From contig NZ_AYJW01000001.1 in NCBI RefSeq assembly GCF_000497205.1, positions 1 to 64,000 of the forward strand: a stretch of DNA of 64,000 bases, given 5' to 3'. This stretch comes from Saccharopolyspora rectivirgula DSM 43747 (GTDB lineage: Bacteria > Actinomycetota > Actinomycetes > Mycobacteriales > Pseudonocardiaceae). Every line of letters starts with the position of its first letter. The first letter of the stretch is position 1. This document shows positions 49,787 to 60,287 of this stretch, one piece after another. The notes beneath the pieces are model-generated. The model was given only the letters and a program-made list of their open reading frames with translations, was not told the origin of the DNA and did no database searches. Made by a program: the position numbers and the translations under genes.

Positions 49787-50641
49787 TCAGTGCAGCTCCA
49801 TCGTGCAGCACTTCGGCCCGCCCCCGGACTTGCGCAGCTCGGAGATGTCCACCAGCACCGGCTCGTAACCGCGCCCCTGCAGTTCGCCGGCGAGCCGGGT
49901 CGCCTCCTTCGGCAGCACCACGTGCAGACCGTCCGAGACCCCGTTCAGCCCCAGGCACGCCGCGTCCTCCGCGGTAGCGGTGACCGCGTCCGGGAACATC
50001 CGCTGCAGCACCCGCTGGGACCCCTCCGAGAACGCCTCCGGGAAGTAGGCGATCTGCGGGCGTTCCCCCTTGCGCAGCACGAACAGCGCGGTGTCCAGGT
50101 GGTAGTAGCGCGGATCGACGAGCTGCAGCGACACCACCGGAACCCCGAGCACTTCCTGCGCCTCGGCGTGCGCCGCCGGATCGGTGCGGAACCCGGAACC
50201 GGCCAGCAGCACCTGCCCCGTCCAGGCGAAATCCCCTTCCGCCTCGTTGACCCGAGAGGGCATCACCAGCTGGTGGTAGCCGCGGGCGAGGAACCAGCGG
50301 CGGAAGTGCTCGGCCTCCGCTGCCCGCTGCGGGGCCCGGAACTTCGCCCCCAGCACGCGCCCCTCGATCACGGTGCCCGAGTTCGCCGCGAACACCATGT
50401 CCGGCAAGCCCGGCTGCGGTTCCACCACCTCCACCCGGTGGCCGAGCCGCTCGTAGGTGTTCTTCAGCTCTTCCCACTGGGCCATCGCCAGGTCGGCATC
50501 GACGGGTTCGTCCGGATCCATCCAAGGGTTGATCGAGTACTCAACGGTGAAGTACTTCGGCGGGCACATCACGTAATGGCGCCGATTCGCCCGCGGGGTC
50601 TCCGCGCACGCATCAGGCGCATAACCAGCGATGACCGTCAT
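49787..50641 (-). CDS. ddaH: Dimethylarginine dimethylaminohydrolase family protein
   Basis: 284 residues. Guanidino-group hydrolase fold with Asp81 (GLPDMVFAANSG), Glu136 (EAEGDFAW), His181 (YYHLDTALFVL) and the C-terminal Cys278/279 (SGGGPKCCTMELH), all expected for citrulline formation from methylated arginine or arginine-like substrate. The ATG lies 7 nt after TAAATT, with TTGATG 18 nt before that, so a leaderless transcript is likely. Divergent from an Lrp/AsnC regulator, which probably controls it. Confidence 0.9.
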   Translation of the reverse strand: MTVIAGYAPDACAETPRANRRHYVMCPPKYFTVEYSINPWMDPDEPVDADLAMAQWEELKNTYERLGHRVEVVEPQPGLPDMVFAANSGTVIEGRVLGAKFRAPQRAAEAEHFRRWFLARGYHQLVMPSRVNEAEGDFAWTGQVLLAGSGFRTDPAAHAEAQEVLGVPVVSLQLVDPRYYHLDTALFVLRKGERPQIAYFPEAFSEGSQRVLQRMFPDAVTATAEDAACLGLNGVSDGLHVVLPKEATRLAGELQGRGYEPVLVDISELRKSGGGPKCCTMELH

Positions 50642-50706
50642 AAATCGAAATTTAAGATGGCTTTTGACAACTCATCAACGCATTTCCGTTACCCGCATAC
50701 GGCAGA

Positions 50707-51162
50707 ATGTTGCGCATGGACCCTCTGGATCAGCGGATCATTTCGCACCTGGTGGCGGACGCCCGGGCCAGCTACGCCGAAATCGGCAACAAGGTCGGGC
50801 TCTCCGCCCCCGCGGTGAAACGACGCGTGGACAAACTGCTGGACAACGGCACCCTGCAGGGGTTCACCGCGGTGGTCGATCCGGAAGCGCTCGGCTGGGG
50901 CACCGAAGCGTTCGTCGAAGTGCACTGCAACGGCAACGTCCCGGTGCACCGCATCCGCTCCGGCCTGGAACCCCTGCCGGAAGTCGTCGCCGCCTACACG
51001 GTGAGCGGGCAAGCGGACGCGATCGTGCACATGCGCGCGGCCAGCATCGCCCACCTGGAACAAGCGCTGGAAAGACTGCGCTCGGTGGACTTCGTCCACC
51101 ACACGGTCTCCACCGTGGTGCTGTCCCGGCTCCTGGAACGTTCCCCGCAGACCAACAAGTGA
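50707..51162 (+). CDS. Lrp/AsnC-family regulator
   Basis: 151 residues. N-terminal helix-turn-helix (DPLDQRIISHLVADARASYA, IGNKVGLSAPAVKRRVDKLL) and C-terminal RAM ligand domain (TEAFVEVHCNGNVPVHRIRS). The start is ATG 50707 or 50716. Divergent from ddaH with 65 nt between; this region is AT-rich (AAATCGAAATTT) and a perfect TTGACA lies at 50664. Autoregulation and control of ddaH in response to an amino acid are inferred. Confidence 0.92.
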   Translation: MLRMDPLDQRIISHLVADARASYAEIGNKVGLSAPAVKRRVDKLLDNGTLQGFTAVVDPEALGWGTEAFVEVHCNGNVPVHRIRSGLEPLPEVVAAYTVSGQADAIVHMRAASIAHLEQALERLRSVDFVHHTVSTVVLSRLLERSPQTNK

Positions 51163-51163
51163 T

Positions 51164-52021
51164 TCAGCGCACCGGCCGGCCGTTCCACGGCCGGAAACCG
51201 GCGATCTCGGCGTCCTCGGCGGTGCGGAACCAGACATCCGCTTCGATCTCGTCGTACACCGGGGAGTCCGGGGTGTGGTACTGGCGGGACGCCGAATGCC
51301 CCTTCACCTGCGGCCCGTTCCCGCCGGGGTCCTTGCCCGGTTCCTTGCCCGGGTACGGGCCCGCCCCCGGGGTGCGGCGCGGCAACGCGCCCCCTTCCTC
51401 CGCCGGCGGTTCCTCAGCGGGCTCCGCGGCGGGCGCCTCAGCACGCGCCTCCTCCTCGCCGGCCGCGCCGACGGGTTCCACCGGACGCGTTCTCTCCTCG
51501 GGCGCCACGAACCAAGGCGACTGCGACCGCTGCGGCTCCGGCTGCGGTTCCGACTGGAGTTGAGGCTCCGGCTGCGGCCGGGGTTGCGGTTCGGGCTGCT
51601 CCTGCACCTGCGGTTCCGGCTGCGGCGGGGTGGGGAACCGCTTCGTCGACTCCTGACCCGCCGTCCGCGGCTCGCACTCGCCACCCCGCACCGGGGCCCT
51701 GCCCCCGTGCTGTTCGGTGGGCTGCTGGTCCAGCGGCAACCACGGCCGCGGCCTGCGATCCCAGTCACCCATCGGAGGCTCCTCGACCGGTTCCTCCGGC
51801 TCCGGATCCGGATCGAACAAACCGAGCGGGCTGTCCATCGTCTCCGTCGGAGCATCCCGGTCCACCGGCGAGCGCTCGAAGTCGAACTCCTCCACCGGCT
51901 CCGCCAGGAGCTGGTCCAGCCGCCGCTGCAGGGGACGCACGAAGAGCAGCCAGGTGATCAGCGAACCAAGCCCGAACGAGAACAGACTCCACAGCCAAAC
52001 CTGGGTGAAAAGCCAGGTCAA
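51164..52021 (-). CDS. Sunset-domain membrane protein (ArfC-like)
   Basis: 285 residues, TTG start with AAGGAGGGCAACC before it. One N-terminal membrane helix (about 6-27; LWSLFSFGLGSLITWLLFV), then ~215 residues of Pro/Glu/Gln-rich low complexity, then a conserved end: GHSASRQYHTPDSPVYDEIE and ADVWFRTAEDAEIAGFRPW. That ending is the small sunset domain found in actinobacterial proteins annotated as channel accessory protein ArfC. Function is not established. Lies tail-to-tail with the Lrp gene. Confidence 0.75.
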   Translation of the reverse strand: MTWLFTQVWLWSLFSFGLGSLITWLLFVRPLQRRLDQLLAEPVEEFDFERSPVDRDAPTETMDSPLGLFDPDPEPEEPVEEPPMGDWDRRPRPWLPLDQQPTEQHGGRAPVRGGECEPRTAGQESTKRFPTPPQPEPQVQEQPEPQPRPQPEPQLQSEPQPEPQRSQSPWFVAPEERTRPVEPVGAAGEEEARAEAPAAEPAEEPPAEEGGALPRRTPGAGPYPGKEPGKDPGGNGPQVKGHSASRQYHTPDSPVYDEIEADVWFRTAEDAEIAGFRPWNGRPVR

Positions 52022-52181
52022 GGTTGCCCTCCTTAGCCACTACCGGGCTTTCGCGCACCCGCTCCGGCGCACCGGCAGATCCCTCAGCGGTCCTCGTCCT
52101 CCAACGCAATGGGAAACCACCGGGTTCGAGCATCCCCCGGGACCGAGACCCACTCGTTGCGCAACCGATGCGAAGCAGGCA

Positions 52182-53207
52182 TCAGCGAGTGCGCTCGAGC
52201 ACGTACTCGACAAGCCCGGCCAGCGCGTCGCGCGCCGGGTGGTCCGGCAGCGAAGCCAGCTCCTTGCGGGCGTCGTCGGCGAACTCCTCCAGCGTGGCGC
52301 GAGTCCTGGGCAAGCCGCTGGACTCACGCAACAGCTCCAGCGCTTCCTCGACCGCGTCGTCCTCGGTGATCGGCCCGGACAGTAACTCGCGCAGCCGGTC
52401 GCTGGTGCCCGGATCCGCCAGGGCGTACAGCATCGGCAGCGTCCGGACGCCCTCCCGCAGATCCGTGCCCGGGGTCTTGCCGGACTCGGTGGCCGGTGAG
52501 GCGATGTCGATGATGTCGTCGGAGATCTGGAAAGCCGTGCCGATGATCCGGCCGACCCGCTCCAGAACCCGCACTTGCTCGTCCGAGGCGCCGGAGAAGA
52601 ACGCGCCGAACCGACCCGCCGTGGCGATCAGCGACCCGGTCTTCTCGTAGATCACCTGCAGGTAGTACTCGATCGGGTCTTCGTCCGGTCCGACACCGAC
52701 CGTTTCCCGCATCTGCCCGGTGACCAGCGCGGCGAACGTCTTCGCCATCTGCCGCCCGGCCTCCGGCCCCAGGTCCGCGACCAACCCGGAGGCCCGGGCG
52801 AACAGGAAGTCCCCGGTGAGGATCGCCACCGAATTGTCCCAGCGGGCGTTCGCGCTGGTCGCGCCGCGGCGCATCGTGGCCTCGTCCATCACGTCGTCGT
52901 GGTAGAGCGTGGCCAAGTGGATCAGCTCCACCGCCGCCGCGGACTTGATCACGAACTCCGCCGACGGATCGCCGAACTGCGCGGCCAGCAAGGTGAACAG
53001 CGGACGGATCCGCTTGCCGCCCGCTTCTACCAGGTGCAGCGACGTCTCGGTCACGAACGGGAGATCGCTCTGCACCGATTCGCGCAGCAGCTCCTCCACC
53101 CGTCCCAGACCTTGCCGCACCGACTCGGCCAACGCCTGGTCGGCAATCTCAATACCCGGCATACCCCTGGTCAGCCCGCTGATCGGGTCTCCCGCTGGCC
53201 TGCTCAC
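52182..53207 (-). CDS. Long-chain polyprenyl diphosphate synthase
   Basis: 341 residues. Both aspartate-rich motifs are present: DDVMD (104-108) after LIHLATLYH, and DDIID (230-234) in AFQISDDIIDIAS; also GGKRIRP at about 63-69. This is a trans-prenyltransferase of the long-chain class (octaprenyl- or nonaprenyl-type), likely making the menaquinone side chain. Lying directly beyond nuoN supports this, since complex I reduces that quinone. GTG start with GAAGG upstream. No short-chain hallmark was examined in depth, so chain length is inferred. Confidence 0.88.
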   Translation of the reverse strand: MSRPAGDPISGLTRGMPGIEIADQALAESVRQGLGRVEELLRESVQSDLPFVTETSLHLVEAGGKRIRPLFTLLAAQFGDPSAEFVIKSAAAVELIHLATLYHDDVMDEATMRRGATSANARWDNSVAILTGDFLFARASGLVADLGPEAGRQMAKTFAALVTGQMRETVGVGPDEDPIEYYLQVIYEKTGSLIATAGRFGAFFSGASDEQVRVLERVGRIIGTAFQISDDIIDIASPATESGKTPGTDLREGVRTLPMLYALADPGTSDRLRELLSGPITEDDAVEEALELLRESSGLPRTRATLEEFADDARKELASLPDHPARDALAGLVEYVLERTR

Positions 53208-53255
53208 GTCACCGTCGCCTTCGCTCCCCCAACGATCGCCCTACGGGCGAGCACT

Positions 53256-54812
53256 CTACGACACGAAGGTACCGACGTTCGCCCAGTCCAGGGCCAATGT
53301 GGGCAGCACCCCCAAAAGCAAGGTCATCACAACACCGAGCGTAATCGCGGCTGTCGTGAACGCACCCGGCACGCTCACCGTCGGACCGTCCTCGGCGGGC
53401 TCCCGGAAGTGCATCACCACCACCACCCGGAGGTAGAAGAACGCCGCCGCCGCGCTGGCCAGCAGCGCCACCACCACCAGCGGAGCCATCCCGTCCGCCA
53501 GAGCGGCCTCGAACACCACGAACTTGCCCACGAAGCCACTGGTCAGCGGGATCCCGGCGAGAGCCAGCAGCAGGAAGGTGAACACCCAGGCCAGCACCGG
53601 GGAACGCTTCGCCAACCCGGCCCAGTCGGAGAGCTGGGTGGCTTCGCCGTCGGCGGTCCGCACCAAGCTGATGACCCCGAACACCGCCACCGTGGTGAAC
53701 CCGTAGGCCAGCAGGTAGAACATCGTGCCCGAAAGCCCCCGGTCGGTCAGCGCGATGGCACCGACCAGCATGAACCCGGCGTGCGCCACCGACGAGTAGG
53801 CGATCATCCGCTTGATGTCCTGCTGCGTGAGCGCCAACACCACCCCGATCACCATCGACGCGATCGCGATGGCCCACAGCACTCCCCGCCACTCCCAGGA
53901 GGACGCGGTGAAGGCCACCTGCAGCACCCGCAGGATCGCCCCGAACGCGGCGACCTTCGTGCACGCCGCCATGAAACCGGTCACAGCGGTGGGAGCGCCC
54001 TGGTACACGTCCGGCGTCCAGGTGTGGAACGGCCCCACCGAAGCCTTGAACAACAACCCGATCAGCAGCAGCCCCAGACCGGCGAACAGCAGCGTGCTCG
54101 ACCGGTCCGACGCCGCGGTCGCGTTCGCGATCGCCGCCAACCGCACCGAACCGGCGTAGCCGTACAGCAGCGCCAGCCCGTAGAGGAAGAACGCCGAGGA
54201 GAACGCGCCGAGCAGGAAGTACTTCATCGCCGCTTCCTGGGAGAGCAGCCGCCGCCGCTTGGCCAGCCCGCACAGCAGGTACAGCGGCAGGCTCAGCACC
54301 TCCAGGGCGATGAACATGGTCAGCAGGTCGTTGGCGGCGCAGAAGATCATCATGCCGCCCAGCGAGAACAGCGCCAGCGGGAACACCTCGGTCCGCATCC
54401 CCACCGCTGCGCCCGCGGCCCGGCTCATCGCCCCCGGCCCCTCGGCCGCCCGGGACTCGGCCACGAAGGCGCCCCCGGGCTCCACCGAGCGGTCGGCGAT
54501 CAGCAGGATCGCCGCCAACGACAACGCCAGCAGCGTTCCCCACAAGAACAGCGCGGGCGGGTCCACCGCGATCGTCCCCGCCAGCGTCGTGACCCCGGGG
54601 CGCCCCTGGCTGGCGTACAGCGCCAGCGCCCCGCCGGCCACCACGATCGCCACCAGCGCCAACCCGACCTGCACCAGCCACCGCTGCTGCCGCGGCACGA
54701 ACGCCTCGACCAGCACGCCGAGGCACGCCGCGCCCAACACCACCAGCACGGGAGCGATCGCCGCGTAGTCGATCGGCGGAATGCCGATGAATTGCTGCGC
54801 CAATGCACCCAC
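53256..54812 (-). CDS. nuoN: NADH-quinone oxidoreductase subunit N
   Basis: 518 residues, GTG start two bases after the nuoM stop. Antiporter-like membrane subunit with about 14 helices; conserved TWTPDVYQGAPTAVTGFMAA and the helix VLALTQQDIKRMIAYSSVAH containing a Lys and a broken-helix His. Part of the proton-pumping arm. Last nuo gene in map order. Confidence 0.96.
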   Translation of the reverse strand: MGALAQQFIGIPPIDYAAIAPVLVVLGAACLGVLVEAFVPRQQRWLVQVGLALVAIVVAGGALALYASQGRPGVTTLAGTIAVDPPALFLWGTLLALSLAAILLIADRSVEPGGAFVAESRAAEGPGAMSRAAGAAVGMRTEVFPLALFSLGGMMIFCAANDLLTMFIALEVLSLPLYLLCGLAKRRRLLSQEAAMKYFLLGAFSSAFFLYGLALLYGYAGSVRLAAIANATAASDRSSTLLFAGLGLLLIGLLFKASVGPFHTWTPDVYQGAPTAVTGFMAACTKVAAFGAILRVLQVAFTASSWEWRGVLWAIAIASMVIGVVLALTQQDIKRMIAYSSVAHAGFMLVGAIALTDRGLSGTMFYLLAYGFTTVAVFGVISLVRTADGEATQLSDWAGLAKRSPVLAWVFTFLLLALAGIPLTSGFVGKFVVFEAALADGMAPLVVVALLASAAAAFFYLRVVVVMHFREPAEDGPTVSVPGAFTTAAITLGVVMTLLLGVLPTLALDWANVGTFVS

Positions 54813-54814
54813 TG

Positions 54815-56395
54815 TCAGTTACCTCCCTGCGAGGTCACCGGGTCGGCAACGCCGACCTCGCTCATAGTCGCCCCGACCGACGGGTTGATCACGTCGAGCA
54901 CCGGCGCCGGGTAGAAACCCAGACCGATCACCAGCACGATCAGCGGAGTCAACACGGCGATCTCGCGAACACCCAGGTCCGAGATCCGCATCCGGTGCGC
55001 GCCCGACTCCCGGTTCGGGTCGGCCACCGTGCCCGGACCGGCGGAAGCGCCGAGCAGCGCGCTGCCCCGCACCGGCCCCTGCATGGTCCGCTGGTACAGC
55101 CACAGCACGTAGACCGCGGCCAGCACCATGCCGATCGTGGCCAGCACCGTGTACACCGGCCGGGTTTGGAAAGAACCGATCAGCACCAGGAACTCGCTAA
55201 TGAACGAGTTCGTGCCGGGCAGCGACAACGTGCTCAACCCGGCGATCAACAAGGTGCCGGCTAGCAGCGGCGTCACCTTCGCCATCCCGCCGTAGTCGGC
55301 GATCCGCGTGGAGCCGCCACGCGCGATGATCATCCCGATCACCAGGATCAGCATGCCGGTGGCGATGCTGTGGTTGACCATGTAGGACACCGAGCCGGCC
55401 TGCGCCTGCGAGGTGAAGGCGAAGATGCCCAGCGCGATGAATCCGAAGTGGGCGATCGACACGTAGGCGATGAACCTCTTGAGATCGGTTTGGCCGAACG
55501 CCTGCAGCGAACCGTAGAGCACGCCGAGCACCGCCAGCACCAGCACCAGCGGCGCCAGCGCCTGCGAGGCCTGCGGCGTCAACGGCAGGCTGTAGCGCAG
55601 GAAGCCGAACGTGCCGACCTTGTCCAGCACGCCGACGACGATCACGGCCACCCCGATCGGGGCCTGCTGCGCGGCGTCCGGCAGCCAGGTGTGGAACGGG
55701 ACCAGCGGCGCCTTCACCGCGAAGGCCACGAAGAACCCGGCGAACAACCAGCCCTGCACGCTCAGCGGCGCATCGGCGAGCACCTGCTGCAGCGCGGCCC
55801 AGTCGAAGGTGCCCCGCCCGGTGACCTGTGCACTGTAGACGTAAGCGCCGATGGCCGACCCCAGCATGATCAGTCCACCGAGGAACGAGTACAGGAAGAA
55901 CTTCACCGCCGCGTAGGTGCGCTTCTCCCCGCCGTAGCCCCCGATGAGGAAGTACATCGGGATCAGCATCAGCTCGAAGAGCACGTAGAACAGGAACAGG
56001 TCGGTGGCCGCGAAGACCGCGACGGTGATCGCCTGCTCCAGCAGCAGCAGGCCGAAGACCCCGCCGTGGGTGCGCCCCTGCGGCAACCGCTCGTTCCAGC
56101 TGTAGAGCAGCACCAGCGGGGTGAGCACCGCGATCACCGCGATCATCACCAGCGCGATGCCGTCCACCCCGAACGACCACCGGATGTCGAACGCCGGGAT
56201 CCACGGCCGGGAACTGGTCAGCTGCAGCCGGGGACCGGCCGGGTCGTAAGCCGCCCAGGCAGCCACCGCGATCAGCAGCTCCACCAAGGAAAAACCGAGC
56301 GCGGTCCACTTGGCCGCGGTGGGATTGGCCCGCAGCAGCGCCACCACCACCGAACCGGCCAGCGGCAGCAGGATCAGAGCGAGGAGCAAGGTCAT
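54815..56395 (-). CDS. nuoM: NADH-quinone oxidoreductase subunit M
   Basis: 526 residues, ATG. Antiporter-like subunit with AVKAPLVPFHTWLPDAAQQA, QTDLKRFIAYVSIAHFGFIA and the helix-7 Glu region LLLEQAITVAVFAATDLFLF. Follows nuoL by 88 nt and overlaps the nuoN start region. No anomalies. Confidence 0.96.
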   Translation of the reverse strand: MTLLLALILLPLAGSVVVALLRANPTAAKWTALGFSLVELLIAVAAWAAYDPAGPRLQLTSSRPWIPAFDIRWSFGVDGIALVMIAVIAVLTPLVLLYSWNERLPQGRTHGGVFGLLLLEQAITVAVFAATDLFLFYVLFELMLIPMYFLIGGYGGEKRTYAAVKFFLYSFLGGLIMLGSAIGAYVYSAQVTGRGTFDWAALQQVLADAPLSVQGWLFAGFFVAFAVKAPLVPFHTWLPDAAQQAPIGVAVIVVGVLDKVGTFGFLRYSLPLTPQASQALAPLVLVLAVLGVLYGSLQAFGQTDLKRFIAYVSIAHFGFIALGIFAFTSQAQAGSVSYMVNHSIATGMLILVIGMIIARGGSTRIADYGGMAKVTPLLAGTLLIAGLSTLSLPGTNSFISEFLVLIGSFQTRPVYTVLATIGMVLAAVYVLWLYQRTMQGPVRGSALLGASAGPGTVADPNRESGAHRMRISDLGVREIAVLTPLIVLVIGLGFYPAPVLDVINPSVGATMSEVGVADPVTSQGGN

Positions 56396-56483
56396 CGGTT
56401 CTCCTCCGTGCGACGTCCCGAAGACGGGTCTTGCCGGACTCCGCCGGCGGTGCCGGCAACTGCGATGGGAACCGTCCTGGTGC

Positions 56484-58505
56484 TCATGCCGGCACCCCCA
56501 CCGCGAGCAGAGCGGCGATCACCACGATCCCGCCGAAGAGGATGGAAAGCGCGTAGGACCGGACGAACCCGGTTTGCAGCCGCCGCATCCGCAGCGAACC
56601 CGCGTTGAACAACTGGGCTATCCCGGACACCGCGCCATCCACCCCGCTGCGGTCGAAAGCCACCGCGGCGCGGGAGAGGCCGAAGGCCGGCCGGACGGCG
56701 AGCAATTCGTTGATCTTGTTGCTGTACAGGTCTTCCCGGGCAGCCCGCACCACTCCGGAGACCCGCTCCGGCCGCTGCACCGGCACCGGCTTGCGGCCCA
56801 CCAGCAACCAGGCCACCAGCACCCCGAGCGCGGAAATCCCGACGGTGAGAACCGGGATCAGCGCGTGCGGCAACACCGTGCTCTCGGCCTCCGCCAGCTC
56901 GCCCAAGGAGGGGCTGAGGAACGTCACCAACCGGTCACCGCTGGCGAAGAACAACCCCGCCACCACCGAACCGATCGCCAGCACGACCATCGGCGCGGTC
57001 ATCACGGTCGGCGACTCGTGCGGGTGGAAGCGTTCCCCGTTGCTGGCCGTCAACCCCTCCCAGCGCTTCTCGCCGAAGAAGGTCAGCAGCATCAACCGGG
57101 TCATGTAGAAGGCGGTGATACCGGCACCGAGCAGCGCGGCACCACCGAACGCCCAAGCACGCCAACCCTCCTGGCCGAACGCCGCCTCGATGATGGCGTC
57201 CTTGGAGTAGAAGCCCGACAGGAACGGGAACCCGATGATCGCCAGGTAGGCCAGTCCGAAGGTGACGAAGGTGACCGGCATGTACCGGTGCAGGCCACCG
57301 AACTTGCGCATGTTGACCTCGTCGTGCATGGCGTGCATGACCGAACCGGCCCCGAGGAACAGACCGGCCTTGAAGAAGCCGTGGGTCAGCAGGTGCATGA
57401 TGCCCAGCGCGTAACCGGCCGGCCCCAGGCCGACCGCCAGCATCATGTAGCCGATCTGGCTGACCGTGGAGTACGCCAGCACCTTCTTGATGTCGTCGTA
57501 GGCGCACCCGATGACGCATCCCACCAGCAGCGTCACCGCGCCGACGACGGTGACCGCGAGCTGGCCGCCCGGCGACAGCGTGTAGAGCGGGTTGGCCCGG
57601 GCGATCAGGTACACCCCGGCGGTGACCATCGTGGCGGCGTGGATGAGCGCCGACACCGGAGTGGGGCCTTCCATCGCGTCCGGCAACCACGCGTGCAGCG
57701 GAACCTGACCGGACTTGCCGCAGGCGCCCAGCAGCAGCAGCAAGGTGATGGCCAGCAGCGCGCCGGAGGAGAGCTCACCGGCGCGGGCGAACACCTCGGT
57801 GTACTGGGTGGTGCCCAGCTGCGCGAACATCAGGAAGATGGCCAAGGCCAGGCCGACGTCACCGACCCGGTTCATCACGAACGCCTTGGTGGCCGCCGCG
57901 GCCGCCGTCGGTCGGTGCTGCCAGAAGCCGATCAGCAGGTAGGAGGCCAGACCGACGCCTTCCCAACCGAGGTAGAGCGTCACGAAGCTGTTCCCCAGCA
58001 CCAGGACCAGCATCGCGGCGACGAACAAGTTGAGGTAGCCGAAGAACCGCCGCCGCTCGGTGTTGTCCCGGCCGGTGCGGCCCTGCTGGTCGTGCGCCAT
58101 GTAGCCGATCGAGTAGATGTGGATCAGCGCCCCGACCCCGGTGATCAGCAGCACGAACACCAACGACAGCGGGTCCATGCGCAACCCGAAGTCCACCTGC
58201 AGGGCGTTCACCGGGATCCAGGAGAACAGGTGCAGTTCGCGCACCCGCTCCTCGGCCGGCAGCGCGAGCACGGACCCGAACAGCAGCAAGCCGTAAGCGA
58301 ACGCGGCGATCACCGTCGCGCAGCCGAGCAGATGGCCCCAGCCGTTGGCGCGCCGGCCCGCCGTCAGCAGCACCAGCGCGCCCAGCGCCGGGAGAGCGAC
58401 CAACAACCACGCGTTCTGCTGCACCGCCCCGGCGGCGGCGACCGCCTCCGCCGCCCCGGGTTCTGCCGCGAAAAATGCCCCGGTACCTGTCATCGCCGTC
58501 ACCAC
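56484..58505 (-). CDS. nuoL: NADH-quinone oxidoreductase subunit L
   Basis: 673 residues, GTG start. The largest antiporter-like subunit: [76 protein letters not shown] and a long C-terminal lateral helix region. Complete. Eight nt after nuoK. Confidence 0.97.
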   Translation of the reverse strand: MVTAMTGTGAFFAAEPGAAEAVAAAGAVQQNAWLLVALPALGALVLLTAGRRANGWGHLLGCATVIAAFAYGLLLFGSVLALPAEERVRELHLFSWIPVNALQVDFGLRMDPLSLVFVLLITGVGALIHIYSIGYMAHDQQGRTGRDNTERRRFFGYLNLFVAAMLVLVLGNSFVTLYLGWEGVGLASYLLIGFWQHRPTAAAAATKAFVMNRVGDVGLALAIFLMFAQLGTTQYTEVFARAGELSSGALLAITLLLLLGACGKSGQVPLHAWLPDAMEGPTPVSALIHAATMVTAGVYLIARANPLYTLSPGGQLAVTVVGAVTLLVGCVIGCAYDDIKKVLAYSTVSQIGYMMLAVGLGPAGYALGIMHLLTHGFFKAGLFLGAGSVMHAMHDEVNMRKFGGLHRYMPVTFVTFGLAYLAIIGFPFLSGFYSKDAIIEAAFGQEGWRAWAFGGAALLGAGITAFYMTRLMLLTFFGEKRWEGLTASNGERFHPHESPTVMTAPMVVLAIGSVVAGLFFASGDRLVTFLSPSLGELAEAESTVLPHALIPVLTVGISALGVLVAWLLVGRKPVPVQRPERVSGVVRAAREDLYSNKINELLAVRPAFGLSRAAVAFDRSGVDGAVSGIAQLFNAGSLRMRRLQTGFVRSYALSILFGGIVVIAALLAVGVPA

Positions 58506-58513
58506 GCGCCCTC

Positions 58514-58813
58514 TCAGTACTTCAGCAGATTGGCGTCATCGACCGAGGCCGAGCGACGCGTACGGAAGATCGACATGATGATGGCCAGTCCGACTACCAC
58601 CTCAGCCGCCGCGACGACCATCACGAAGAAAGCCATGACCTGCCCCTCGACCGTTCCGGCGATCCGGGCGAAGGTCACCAGCGTCAGGTTGACCGCGTTG
58701 AGCATCAGCTCAACGCACATGAAGACCACGATCGCGTTGCGGCGCACCAGCACTCCGACCACGCCGATGCTGAACAGCAACGCCGACAGCAGCAAGTAGT
58801 ACGTGGGAGTCAC
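58514..58813 (-). CDS. nuoK: NADH-quinone oxidoreductase subunit K
   Basis: 99 residues, three membrane helices, with the conserved [15 protein letters not shown] (membrane Glu). GTG start overlaps the nuoJ stop as GTGA, so the pair is translationally coupled. Confidence 0.96.
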   Translation of the reverse strand: MTPTYYLLLSALLFSIGVVGVLVRRNAIVVFMCVELMLNAVNLTLVTFARIAGTVEGQVMAFFVMVVAAAEVVVGLAIIMSIFRTRRSASVDDANLLKY

Positions 58814-59724
58814 TGCCGGACCTCCTGCGTCGGGATGTGCTTGGTCTCCGGCTGCTCGCCCCGCGGAGCGGACGTGGACTGCTCGCCCTCCGCCTTCGGC
58901 ACCGCGGCCTCCTCGGGCTCACCGACACCGGTGAGCTCTCCGGAGGAGGGGGAGGAGAGCTGCCGGCGCTGCTGGGCGAGCACGTCTTCCACCGGAACGC
59001 TCTCCAGCAGTTCCGAAAGCGACTCGGGAGCGATCGAGCCGTCCGGCAGGAGCGCCGGCGTGGCAACCGAGTTCGCCGTCGCGTACACCCCGGGCCCCGG
59101 CAGCGGCGACGGGCGTCCACCGCGGAACCGGGCGTTCACCCGCTCCCGCTGGCTGACCCGCGGACCACGGCCCTTGCCGCCCCAGGCGAGCACCATCGCA
59201 CCCACCGCCGCGGTGATCAGGAGCGCTGAGGTGAGTTCGAACGGGAACAGGTAGTCGGTGAAGATCAGCCGCCCCAGACCGCCTGCTCCGCCACCGGCCG
59301 GCGTCCACGGGTTCAGCGGTGGTGCCGGCTGCACCTCGGTCAGCGACCGGGCCAACCCGGTGACCAGCAGAGCGGCCAACCCCACCCCGCCGATACCGGC
59401 CCACACCCGCTGCCCGTGCAGCACTTCGACGACCGAGTCCGACGCGTCCCTGCCGACCATCATCAGCACGAACAGGAACAGCATCATGATCGCGCCGGTG
59501 TAGACGATGATCTGCGTGAACCCGAGGAACGGGGCGCTTTGCACCATGTAGAGCACCCCGAGCCCCAGCATGGTCAACACCAGCCACAGCGCCGAGTGCA
59601 CGGCGTTGCGCGCGAACACCATGCCCAGAGCGCCTGCCAGGGCAAGCGGTCCGAGCACCCAGAACGCCACCGCTTCCCCGGTCGAGACCGCCGCGGTCGT
59701 CTGCGCCAGATACTGGGTGATCAC
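58810..59724 (-). CDS. nuoJ: NADH-quinone oxidoreductase subunit J, with C-terminal extension
   Basis: 304 residues. The first ~190 form the five-helix NuoJ ([40 protein letters not shown]). About 110 further residues form a hydrophilic tail, Pro/Glu/Ser-rich with [14 protein letters not shown], which is longer than the usual NuoJ. GTG start overlaps the nuoI stop. Confidence 0.95.
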   Translation of the reverse strand: MITQYLAQTTAAVSTGEAVAFWVLGPLALAGALGMVFARNAVHSALWLVLTMLGLGVLYMVQSAPFLGFTQIIVYTGAIMMLFLFVLMMVGRDASDSVVEVLHGQRVWAGIGGVGLAALLVTGLARSLTEVQPAPPLNPWTPAGGGAGGLGRLIFTDYLFPFELTSALLITAAVGAMVLAWGGKGRGPRVSQRERVNARFRGGRPSPLPGPGVYATANSVATPALLPDGSIAPESLSELLESVPVEDVLAQQRRQLSSPSSGELTGVGEPEEAAVPKAEGEQSTSAPRGEQPETKHIPTQEVRQ

Positions 59725-60287
59725 CGTCCGGCCTCCTCACTCCCGGACTCCACCGTTTCCCCTTCGGGAATTCCGCGCTGCCGGGCCAGTTCGGGACCGC
59801 GGGCGTAGTAGTCCTGCTCGTCCGAACCGAGCCGCATCGGGTGCGGCGGCATCTCCATCCCCGGCAGCAGCGGCGCGAGCAGGTCCTCCTTGGTGTAGAT
59901 GAGATCCCGCCGGTTGTCGTTGGCGATCTCGTACTCGTTGGTCATCGTCAACGCCCGGGTGGGGCAGGCCTCGATGCACAACCCGCAGCCGATGCACCGC
60001 AGGTAGTTGATCTGGTAGTTCTTGCCGTACCGCTCGCCCGGCGAGTACCGCTCCTCCTCGGTGTTGTCCCCGCCTTCCACGAAGATCGCGTCCGCCGGGC
60101 AGGCCCAGGCGCACAGCTCGCACCCGACGCACTTCTCCAAGCCGTCCGGATGCCGGTTGAGCTGGTGCCGACCGTGGTACCGGGGAGCCGGGATCTTCTT
60201 GACCTCCGGGTACTCCTCGGTGACGACCTTCTTGAACATGGTCGAGAAGGTGACGCCGAATCCCTTGATCGGATCAAACAGTCCCAT
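59721..60287 (-). CDS. nuoI: NADH-quinone oxidoreductase subunit I
   Basis: 188 residues from ATG 60287 ([10 protein letters not shown]), which has GAGGAGG before it; the longer frame is the shadow of the nuoH end. Two 4Fe-4S clusters are complete: Cys53, 56, 59, 63 ([12 protein letters not shown]) and Cys98, 101, 104, 108 ([12 protein letters not shown]). Overlaps nuoH by 14 nt. Carries electrons toward the quinone site. Confidence 0.97.
   Translation of the reverse strand: MGLFDPIKGFGVTFSTMFKKVVTEEYPEVKKIPAPRYHGRHQLNRHPDGLEKCVGCELCAWACPADAIFVEGGDNTEEERYSPGERYGKNYQINYLRCIGCGLCIEACPTRALTMTNEYEIANDNRRDLIYTKEDLLAPLLPGMEMPPHPMRLGSDEQDYYARGPELARQRGIPEGETVESGSEEAGR

Noticed and set aside
52575-54914. 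A 779-residue plus-strand ORF opposite the prenyl synthase and nuoN
   Set aside because: His/Gln/Arg-rich shadow of real minus-strand genes.
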